The notes below the pieces were generated by a model that was not told the origin of the DNA, did no database searches, and was given only the letters and a program-made list of their open reading frames with translations. A stretch of 64,000 nucleotides of DNA from Fulvia fulva (Eukaryota > Ascomycota > Dothideomycetes > Mycosphaerellales > Mycosphaerellaceae): NCBI RefSeq assembly GCF_020509005.1, contig NC_063024.1, positions 682,001 to 746,000 of the forward strand. The letters run 5' to 3'. Below are positions 10,700-20,300 of the stretch, in pieces. Made by a program: the position numbers and the translations under genes. Position 1 is the stretch's first letter. The number at the start of each line of letters is the position of its first letter.

Positions 10700-11861
10700 T
10701 CAGCCACTAAAGGCGACCTCAGCTGCCTCCGATTCCTTCTTCTCCACCACGACCCAGTCTCCAACATCGTCCTCACTCTTGCGAGCTACTTTCACTTCGA
10801 TGCTCGTTTCTGCTGAGCTCACTTCTTCGGCCTTAGCTGCCTCCTTCTGGAAAGCAGCCTTGAACTTGTCCTTGATCGTTGAGATCCACGCCATGAGCAC
10901 CCGAGATTTGTTGTCGGCGTCCACGGCGTAGCTGATTGTGACCAGCAAGATCATGGAGAACGACGACGATATGAGGACCGGGAGGCATACAAGCTTCAGC
11001 AAGAAGAACAAGTAGCTCGTAACGAAGAGCAAAAACTTCTCCTCATGGGTGAGTGCCGCGAATGTCTTGTCATCGAATCCACCCAAAGCCTCGAAAGCGG
11101 TCCAATGCTCCACGTTCTGCTCCTTGATCTGTTGCAAAGTGTTCCCGAAATCGGGGAGAGGGCTCTGCGAGTTTACTCCGTATTCGATGCGCTTGAGGTA
11201 CGGGACGAGTCCAGTATCGACCACCCTTAGAAGGTTGTTGGCCGCCCGGAAGACAGTGTAGCCAGGTTTCAAGGCGTGACGGTCACCTCGGTGCAGCTTG
11301 ATGTGAGCCACGACCTCCTTGCGGATCTGCGCGCATTGATGCAAGAGCTCAATGGCCTCTTCGGTCTTAGCCAGGAAAGTGTGCATGTCGTGTCGCTGGT
11401 TGTACTCCTCGGAAAGCTCGACGATCATGGCGTCGACTTCTTCAGCGACCTTGATCATGTAGGCGGTGGTGTAGTTGGTGAGCTGAGAGATGTTAGCATA
11501 TGATGATGACGAGCGACTGTGTCAAACTCACAAGATCGTCGTAGCGAAGAGGCGCGGTGCTGAGCACGAGTCCATGTCCTGTTCTGTAGGCGTAGTCGGT
11601 TGCGGTGGCCGAGACAGTAGTGGTGCGAGTCACTGTTGTCTCCTCAACGACTTCGTGAATTGTCCTCGTGATGACGCTGACACCGGAGGGTAGTGGCGTG
11701 TGGATATTTGCGGTGACAGTCACTGTCTCGGTGGCGGCGGGCTTTCCGGGCTGGAGCCAGCGTTTTGGCGGTGCCATGTAGTCGCCTGCGGGTGACCAAG
11801 CGTGCGCAAGTCCAGCCATGAACAATGGCAGAGCCAGCATGGCTGGGACGGAGATCTTCAT
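10700..11861 (-). CDS. Tandem family gene D: signal peptide, Thr/Val-rich region, membrane segment, WVVV tail
   Basis: Exon 1 (11532-11861) and exon 2 (10700-11482) encode about 370 aa. The 49-nt intron 11483-11531 has GTGAGT, GCTAAC and CTCAG, phase 0. The protein starts MKISVPAMLALPLFMAGLAHA (signal peptide). A Thr/Val/Ser-rich, probably O-glycosylated segment follows (ETVTVTANIHT ... VTRTTTVSATATD). Next is a helical domain (VAEEVDAMIVELSEEY, EEAIELLHQCAQIRKEVVAHI). A long hydrophobic region of roughly 35 residues (FLLFVTSYLFFLLKLVCLP and onward) is enough for one or two spans. The Lys/Glu-rich tail carries DDVGDWVVVEKKE. The tail motif matches gene C. No known family recognised. Confidence 0.75.
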
Positions 11862-12040
11862 CTTGTCGATGTTGCGAGTGGTGTTGGTGTTGCTGTTCTC
11901 GGATAGAGTAGTCTGTCAGACTCGATGCGTGATGGTTGAAGCTGATGCGTGGCTGGAATGTGGTGTGTATGTTCATGAGAGAAGGACCGCCTTTTGACTG
12001 CGGCCGATCGGCAACGGCCGTTTTCACGGGCCGCGAAGCT

Positions 12041-12052
12041 CATTCACTCACA
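12041..12052 (-). promoter_or_regulatory. 12-bp word shared by gene D and gene C promoters
   Basis: Identical copy of the word at 10401-10412, here 180 bp upstream of the gene D start codon. Confidence 0.35.
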
Positions 12053-12448
12053 TCGCGCCCCCGCTGCGCCTCACACGTGCCTAGACTTGGGTATGCGGGT
12101 ACCGCAGATTATGCAAGTGCGCGTGACGTGAGAAGCTAATTGTAAACCTGTTCATTACTCGTCCATTAGCCAGTGCACGCACGATGAGCAGCGCCCTGAG
12201 CATGTCCGGGGTCCCTAACAGCGCTGTATCGAGTATTTGTCAATTCCAGAGTATTTCTTGCCACACAGATAACGTGGAAATAAGCGTACACGTTGGTATC
12301 TTCCTAGAAACAATAGTTCAATCAGCTGCATGCTAACTTAGCTGCTAGTCATCAGCTTGCCGCGCTTGGCAATATAATTTTCTCTCTTTGACTACGATCA
12401 TCCTCACTTTTACTTGCACTCAGGTTACACTCCAGAGCACTATTCGCT
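12053..12448. other. Intergenic stretch between gene D and the F-box-like fragment
   Basis: No open frame of interest. AT-rich sequence and a pyrimidine-rich tract just before 12449 fit a promoter for the plus-strand gene. Confidence 0.4.
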
Positions 12449-12733
12449 ATGAAGACCTCGACGTCTCGAATGTCAGATCGCGGACCTCAGGATCAGCAAT
12501 CCGGTAACCTCTTCCTCTTACTGCCCGGAGAACTTCGAAATGCCATCTACGACCTCGTCTTCATGCAACTCCTTCGACAGACGATAGACGGTCAACTAAT
12601 ACCAGATCCTGCAGACTACAGGAGTTATGAGCTTCGCACTTTTATCATACCAGCTCTGGCGAAGACATGTCGTCAAGTCCAGAAGGAGGCAATATCTTAC
12701 ATATTCGCCTTGTTCAGGCTCTTGAGCAGGTAA
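12449..12733 (+). CDS. Short F-box-like / 2EXR-like N-terminal fragment (94 aa)
   Basis: The frame starts MKTSTSRMSDRG and contains LFLLLPGELRNAIYDLVF followed by TFIIPALAKTCRQVQKEA. This is the usual opening of the very common fungal F-box-like proteins (LPxELRNxIYxL, then LxxTCRQIxxEA). Family members normally run 200-400 residues. Here the frame stops at 94 aa, right after a CAGGTAATT that could be a splice donor. No convincing next exon was found, and the opposite strand is open over the same place. Either a truncated relic or a gene with an unseen intron. Confidence 0.5.
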   Translation: MKTSTSRMSDRGPQDQQSGNLFLLLPGELRNAIYDLVFMQLLRQTIDGQLIPDPADYRSYELRTFIIPALAKTCRQVQKEAISYIFALFRLLSR

Positions 12734-13769
12734 TTGAAGCTTAAGCACAAGAGCACAAGAGTGTTTGCACAAAAATGAAGGGACGCCACACTCATGAACA
12801 TGTGTCTGAGAAGGCGTTTGGTGTCCGTGCCTGGCTGGCCATTGTTGAGGCCATAAGCCCAAAGGATGTCTTGCACTGAACGACTGTTGCATACATAGGT
12901 GAGGAGAGGGCAGTGGAAGTCAGTGCAAAGTAGCGTCTGTTCCCAGGTCACGTCCTCGTGTATATTCGCGTCGTGGAGCTCTTCGTGCAAGACTTGGTCC
13001 TCGTCATGTCCCTTATCCACTGGCCGGTTGGTTGCAGCTTTCATCTCGTCGTAACCGTCAATGTGCCATACCGCCTCGGCGCTGAGACGAACAAAGTCGT
13101 CTGCGAGATCAGAAAGCATCGAGTCCAACCCCTGTGGCTGCGAGATACCGTGAGGCTGAAATAGATACTGTCGCTTCGCAGCAGCCTGGGCAGCGACGTT
13201 CTCGATGTCGGTGTAGAGCTGATCAGCTGCTGGGAAGACGATTGGTCCATCACGCAGGGCCTCATTGGTGCGAGGACCCCAGCCGTAGACATCAAAGCGA
13301 CCGTTTCTGTACATAAAGTTGGAATCGAGGGGGAGGTTGGTGGCAATCTGACCCTTGACTGGGAGAGTACATTCGAGGAAAGGCAGGCGTGGCTACTCTT
13401 TCGCTGTACACGCCATAGTCCCCGCACGGCTCTGTAGGGAACATCAGCCAATTTTCACAACAGTAATCGTTTCTGTCTCCGATAGTTCTCAAGCAGTGCG
13501 TGCTGCATTGGCAGATTCCCAGTCGCCGACCGTCTTCAATGTTTTGCCAAGGTCTTGGTGGCACGACAGGGCAGTCTCGCCGTCGCCGAGCTTGAACCAC
13601 GTCGCTCTCCTGCGAACCTCCATCTCGACCTTGCACACACCGCATCGATACCGTAGTGCATCACAGTCCTCTCGAGGGCGTATAGAACCCATTGCGATGG
13701 ACAAAGTAGTAGGTCGAGGTTCCAATCCTTCCCTTTGAACTCGGCAGCGGCGGGTAGTGTGCCACGCAA
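12697..13769 (-). pseudogene. Frame-broken hypothetical gene
   Basis: A 205-codon frame (12697-13314, with coherent sequence upstream to about 13390) reads NFMYRNGRFDVYGWGPRTNEAL and VQDILWAYGLNNGQPG. Upstream, protein-like segments lie in successive different frames. Examples are DWNLDLLLCPSQWVLYALERT near 13700, FKLGDGETALSCHQDLGKTL near 13570, and DYCCENWLMFPTEPCGDYGVY near 13430. A 43-nt GTAGCC...TCAAG intron could join the last two blocks, but the earlier shifts have no good intron. This suggests a decayed gene, or one with badly resolved introns. The family is not recognised. The 3' end overlaps the F-box-like fragment on the other strand. Confidence 0.3.
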
Positions 13770-13976
13770 TGAGCACCTGCCCTCCAGGCTGTGTCACGGC
13801 CTCGTGCCTACTCTCCACCCTCCATTGTTACTTCCTCCCAACAGCAGTACGATCCAGATCGAGCAATGGCAATGCAAGACCACGACCTCCTCATCGAAAT
13901 TGAATGACACTAAGCGCGTCGTGCACTGCACTCATACACCACGCCACCGATGCAGTAACCCGCGAGAACCACCACC

Positions 13977-16970
13977 ATGAGCACAGTCGATCCCGGCATA
14001 GGCGAAAGCGTGTCGCGCGCCGCCGAAGATATGGAACCAGATCACAGAAAAGACGGATTTGCGCAAGAGACGGACGATGACTACGTGCAACCGAATGAAT
14101 GGTGGTTTGCTTCAGCGCTCTGTCCGCTGTTGGGAGCAACGTTTGGACCAGTCGCGAACGGATTCAGTATATGCGCACTGGTGTACCCATGGCGTAAGTG
14201 ACCTGTTCTGAGAGCCACGCTCGCCCACCAGTAGCTCAGACAGCTCTGTTGTCGTGGAGAGCGCGCTGATATGGCTGTAGGAGCATACATTCCTCCAGGC
14301 AAGGAGGCGGCGGATGGCATCAAGATGGAGGATCCAAGGTGGTTAATTGCTGTGAACGCGGTTTCACTGGCTTTCGCACTGATAGGAAATGGAGCGCTTC
14401 TACTAAACATGGTGAGTCTGAGACACTGATGGGCCTCTCCGGCTCAAAAGCAATGGCTAATGCTTTCAATAGGCTCGCCGCGTCAAGTTTTCCATCGCCC
14501 AGCCTACAACCATCACCGGCTACTTCGCAGCAGGCATTCTCCTCATCGCCGATACTTCAGCACTCGCTTCAGCACCCAATTACTACATTACGGATTCGAG
14601 AGCGCTTCCTGCAGCGAATCACGCTCTCACCAGCGCTTACTACTACGCCATCATGGCGGCGTCCATCTATATGATTATTGGTGCTCTTATGTGCCTCACG
14701 GTCTACGGCGCGCTTGCCGGGCGATACAAGAAGGAATTCAATCTGGGACCGGCACAACGGACTCTAATGCTACAGACGATGTCGTTCATCGGGTATGAGC
14801 TGCTTGGCGCGCTGGTTTTCAGCAAGGTCGAAGGGTGGAAATATCTCGATGCAGTCTATTGGTCACAGGTGCGTAGCCACATCGGCAGCGTGGAATGACA
14901 TGATCTGAGTGGGTATCATCCAATGCACGACGCGCTGACTCGAATTCTCCTTAGGTGACCCTGCTCACGATCGGCTTGGGCGACTTCTCACCGCAGTCTA
15001 ATGTTGGGCGCGGTCTCCTGTTTCCATTTGCAATCGGCGGAATTCTGATGGTCGGTCTAGTAGTTGGCTCCATACGGTCACTGGTTTTGGAGCGCGGACA
15101 GGAGAAAATGGCCGCACGGATCACAGAAAAGCGTCGGGAGACTGCTGTCAATAACGTTGACGAGCGGAAACAGACGATTAAAATCTCATGGTACGTTTTG
15201 ATAGCCGCAATCGCACGACCGTAGCTCAGAAAGCTGCGATAATGTCGAAGCGACGACGCGCTGACTCGCTCTCAGGCTCGCACAAGCCGATTTTAGCACA
15301 GATCCGTCCTTGACACCGGCCCAGCGACGAGAGGAAGAGTTCAGTATCATGCGAAAGGTATGTTGCGCGCTCGATGCTTCGAGCTATCAAGCTGCTTCTG
15401 AGGTGCTGATGGGCCTACGCGATTCAAATACTGACCCACATCTACTGTAGGTACAAGCCACCGCCGAAAGAGAGCGTCGCTATTTTGCGCTCTGCATGTC
15501 CCTGTCATTCGCTTTGATGCTCTGGTTCGTGGGAGCGGCGGTTTTCATGGTTTGTGAACGCGAGCAGGGGTGGACATACTTTACTTCGTTGTACTTCGCA
15601 TTCACAGGTACGTCTTTTGAGTCAGCGGCGCGCATCAGCACCTCAGAAAGCATGAAACGCTCGGGATAGCCTCAGCCTGACGCGCTTTTCTAGGGCTCCT
15701 CACTATTGGGTACGGCGACGAAACACCTGCCAGTAATGCCGGCAAGGCGTTCTTTGTCATCTGGTCACTTCTGGCTGTTCCTTCCCTGACGATCCTCATC
15801 TCCAACATGGGCGACACTATCGTCAAATGGTTCACGGACATTACCGAGGCTGTTGCGCAGCTTACTGTTCTTCCGGGAGAAGAGGGTTTCCGAATAAGTC
15901 TTAAGAATGTCATGAGCCAGCTCTCCATGACCGCACCGGGCATTTTGGGCGAGACGAAACGGAAGGGTATGTATCTCACGCGCACAGGTGCATCAGCACC
16001 ATGGAGAGGCTTGTTTACGGCGGGTATAGCCCATTGCACGACGCGCTGACCCAATCTTTGCACAGACTCTCGACTCGACGGCCACAAACACCGCGAACAG
16101 ATCATGACTAGGCTCGCCACGAGGCTTGAGCAGCACATCGAAGAAGAGGAGCTCCAGGATGCATTACAAGCAGATTCCACTGGCGACCCGCGCGAGCGCG
16201 ACATCCACTTCTACCATTACGTTCTTTCCAGGGAGCTGAGGAGCGTTCAGAAGGACCTAAATGATTCACCGCCGAAGAAATATACATGGGGAGAGTGGGA
16301 ATATTATCTCCGACTTGTGGGGAATGTGGAAGACAATACGACCGATGAGTTTCCTGGTCAGAATTTCCCTGATACGCTGGTTCCCCAGCAGCTGCGCGCG
16401 CCGCAACATGCCTTCGAACCGTCTTCGTCAAAAGGACTTCATGCGGGATCTGATAGTGATGGTATGGATGCGGATAAAGACGGTGTAGTAGATCGCGTGA
16501 CGGACCGTAAAGAGAGGCTGTACTGGGACCCCAAGCCGAAGGAAACCAAGAAGGCACGCATACTCAAGACACACGACACGGCAGCATCACTCGGAGCCTG
16601 GTCCTGGCTATCAGACGAGAGCCCTCTCATGAGCTCAAAGACCGAATCACAATGGATCTTGGAACGTCTATCGGTATGTGCGCGTCCCATCTCTCACGCT
16701 CCCCACGCCTTTCTAAGGTGCTGAAGCGCGATCGTGGCTCATCACTGACATACGTTGCGACATACGTAGGCTGCACTTGTCCGGGAACTCAATCGGGCGC
16801 GAAAGGGCTACAAGAAGAAACCGCCTATCAGCATGGATCATATTACCAAGGCTCGACGGTTGAATGAGGAGGCGGGTAAGGCGCATGAGAAGGGGGAATA
16901 TGGTCGGGAGCATGGTATTAGACGTCAGGCTGGGGATCCGGAGGCGCGTTATGCTATGGGTGAGAAATGA
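13977..16970 (+). CDS. TOK1: TOK1-type outwardly rectifying two-pore K+ channel
   Basis: Fungal plasma-membrane K+ channel with eight spans and two pore loops. Nine exons: 13977-14193, 14281-14411, 14473-14868, 14955-15190, 15276-15357, 15451-15607, 15694-15966, 16066-16673 and 16770-16970. All junctions are GT-AG and keep phase. Both selectivity filters are present: TIGLGDFSP (exon 4) and TIGYGDETP (exon 7), the Tok1 pattern. Spans include ASALCPLLGATFGPVANGFSI, ITGYFAAGILLIADT, MAASIYMIIGALMCLTVYGAL and FFVIWSLLAVPSLTILIS. The cytosolic C-terminus is long, charged and helical (RLATRLEQHIEEEEL and onward). Eight introns of 61-99 nt is unusual against the one or two short introns of its neighbours, and several share sequence words (see findings). 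The identification is firm. Confidence 0.92.
14194..16769 (+). repeat. Family of related introns within the K+ channel gene
   Basis: The eight introns are 14194-14280, 14412-14472, 14869-14954, 15191-15275, 15358-15450, 15608-15693, 15967-16065 and 16674-16769. Introns 3 and 7 share the 15-mer GCACGACGCGCTGAC (14925-14939, 16036-16050). Intron 4 has GACGCGCTGAC (15255-15265), and intron 1 has GCGCGCTGAT at the branch position. Introns 2 and 5 share CTGATGGGCCT (14426, 15406) within a 17/20 match. Introns 6 and 7 share GCATCAGCACC (15632, 15990). Introns 1 and 4 share GTAGCTCAGA (14231, 15221). This mosaic similarity suggests introner-like elements. Confidence 0.65.
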
Positions 16971-17344
16971 GCAGTCATGTGAGTGATATTTCGGCCGATT
17001 AGTCTAGAAATGCACTCCATGGACTAGAGTACATGTACATGTAAGTATGCGTGTTCCAGCTGCATTGCGTAGCCTTGCGAGCTGTGATGACCTTTCTGAC
17101 GTATCGAACACAGAGTCTGCGACGCAAGGGCTGGTGCAACAACGCCGATCCCTGCATATACCATACGGAAGCAAACGCTGCGCTCCCCACCAAGCAAACG
17201 CAGCATCACCTCCAGGACACGGAGGACATCTTTTCTCGACGATCTTCAGCTTGAGAGCTTCGCCATTCAAGGTCTTCAACCGGCTGTCCGATTCACATAG
17301 GCTGACATCGCTGTCACCCCTGGCTAAAGACGGCTTCGCGAGCC
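16971..17344. other. Intergenic stretch before the RdRP gene
   Basis: No gene recognised. It is the 3' flank of the channel gene and the promoter of the RNA-dependent RNA polymerase. A palindromic ACATGTACATGT-like word lies near 17031-17042. Confidence 0.4.
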
Positions 17345-20300
17345 ATGGAAGAAACGACCAATGCCAATGCCCGTAGTCGGACTCCCGATCGGGCGGCTCT
17401 TGAGACCGGTATGTGCATTCATTCACTGCACTTGCAAGTGGCACAGACTCAGGTGAAGTGTGCTTGCACTCTCTCGAAGTTCTGATGCAATGCTCCGCAA
17501 TTCGCCTTTGGTCCTTCCTCGCGGCTTTGGCATCATTGTTGACTTCCCTCAGAGAACAAACTTCCGCCACCTCCGACCGCCGTCTCCACTGCACCGACCT
17601 CTTCTCAGCGACTGAAGTCCACCACACCACCACATCGCGGCATCCGTGCTGGAAAGCGTCAACGAGTCTCGGCCATGGCCTTCAATGACTTGTTGACCTC
17701 CAAAACCCCGTCTGCTAGCTCATCCTCCGACCGCAGCGTAACACCACCTCACATGCGAGCTACACCATTACACGCGCGTGCACAGTCCAACAACGCCCAG
17801 CGGCGGAACTTGACTAGCCCTCCACGTTCTTCACCACGCTCACCACCAACAGGTCGACCTGCTGTACCACAACACCGCCGCCAGACCGCCAGTGATCCAC
17901 CACACCAGCAATCACCACCACCTACCCGCAACATGGCACAGTGTCATACACCACCACGTCACCGCGCGGCCAGCAACCCCCTCGAGTTGAGAGTACACGC
18001 CATGCAACTACCGCGCGAGTGGACCACTCTGCATGTATACAGGCACTTCGAGCGCTTTGGCAACATCTCACGTATTGATCTCCGAGAGCCAGGCACTCGT
18101 GACAGATCTGCCAATATTGTCTTCCGACCAGCACCACAGGACACTCTCTGGGTCAATAGGCCGGTTCAAGGCATTGACTCGAGTGGCGTGCTGCGCTCAA
18201 TCCCATGCAGAAACGAGACCAAGTCGGTCTTCAGGGTTACAATGCCGAGTGGCAAGCTTTCACTTCCAGAACGCATGTCCGTTCCACTCACGGAGGTCGA
18301 CTTTGGCGTCATGCGCAATGAGACCGTCATGTCGAGCTTCTTCACAGCACAAACCACCAGTACAAGCCAAGCACAGCTCACCATGGATCTACAGATGAAA
18401 GCTCTCTTCATACAGTTCCCGATCCAAGTCAAGGCCTTAGCACCTTCAGGAACAGAACACGTCGTTGAGCATCTGTTCAAGGTTCGCATCAACCCAGCCC
18501 AGGTCTGCGAGGCTCGTGCTCCCATTGTGCCGGAGGGAGCCAAGTATCACACAATCGTGCTGTCTATCGATAGTCCACCATTGGTATACCGGAAGACCAC
18601 GAAAGTATACGAGACGCACGACCCAAAAGCAACGTACTGGAACGACCGGCAGATATGGTTTCGACAGACAGATATTGACTTCAATCCGTCAGGCAGGAAG
18701 AGTTGTGTGGAACTGCAAAAGCACGACGCCTTCATCGACATCGGCCGTTGGCTGACCTATCAACTGACTTTCAAACCCGATATGTGGCACACACTGCCAC
18801 TCCGGAACATCATGCAGGCTCTGGGCGAGCACAATATCCCGCTCGATCGGCACAAGACTACAGAAGTAGAGCTCCAAGATGCAGAATCCCTATGGGACTG
18901 GCTTGGCACCACAAAGCACGCCAAGTCAGAGTCAACATCCTTCCTCGACGAGCTGCAGGAGATGGCGGAGGAGGTGGTACACTTGCCATTCTCTCTTCGC
19001 TACCAGCTCGAGGTGTGTCTCAGCATCAGAGTGCTTCACGAGGTCAACATGAGTCAAGACTTCCTCAAGAGACTGGCCGCTATAGAGCCCGATCGTGCTG
19101 TGAAGGTGCTCGAGAAGGTCGCAGATGATCGACAGCGGTACTACAACCCATACGACATCCTCCGACTGCAGAATCAGGTGTTGGTCGTGCAGAAGAAGCG
19201 CCCAGCCTACTGCACGAAGATTCCAGCAGTGATTGTAACGCCAAGCACTCTGCACTTCGCCACTCCGGTCTTGGAGACCTCCAACCGAGTCGTTCGTCAA
19301 TACCAACAGTATGAGGATCGTTTTTTGAGAGTCAAGTTCCGGGATGAGAACCACAAAGGCAAGATCTGGCCTGCAGATGACCACTCTGAGAGCGAAGTGT
19401 TTTTACGCATCAGTCGAGCCATGACCCACGGCATCAAGATCGGCGACCGTGTCTACGACTTCCTTGCCTTTGGTAGCTCTCAATTCCGCGAGCACGGAGC
19501 ATACTTCTTTGCCTCGACAGCTACCCTCACCGCTGCTGATATTCGAAAGTGGATGGGTAACTTTACTCACATCAACGTTGTTGCGAAGTATTGCGCTCGT
19601 CTCGGTCAATGCTTCTCGACAACTCGTTCTATCCCACACGCAGTAAATATCGAGAAGATTCCTGATATCGAACGCAACGGTCACTGCTTCACCGACGGCG
19701 CCGGCAAGATTTCGCCATTCTTGGCCCGACTCATCGCACACCCCTATGGTCTGCCAAACTCTGATGATGACCACCCGTCCGCGTTCCAGTTTCGTCTTGC
19801 CGGCTGCAAAGGTGTGCTGTCAGTAGACCCTGCGCTACGAGGGTTGACCATTCAGATTCGTCCTAGCCAGCAGAAGTTCGCTGCGGAGACATTCGGTCTC
19901 GAGATCTGCCGCATCTCCCAATACTCAACAGCCTATCTGAACATGCAAATCATTTTGGTGCTTTCAGCCCTTGGCGTGCCGGACCATGTCTTCCTGACCA
20001 GAATGAGGAACATGCTTCGGGACTTCGACGAAGCCATGGTTGATGAGAACGCGGCACTGATTCTCCTGCAGAAGAATATCGACTACAATCAGATGAGTTT
20101 GACTCTAGCTTCAATGATCATGGACGGTTTCATGGAGACCAAAGACCCCTTCACTCTGACTTGCATGCGTCTGTGGAGGGCTTGGTCGTTGAAGTACCTC
20201 AAGGAGAGAGCACGAATCTTCGTGGAGGAGGGTTTCTTCGGCATTGCTAGTCCTGACGAAACCGGCACCTTGCGTGGCCATTACGAGACTACAGTAGCCA

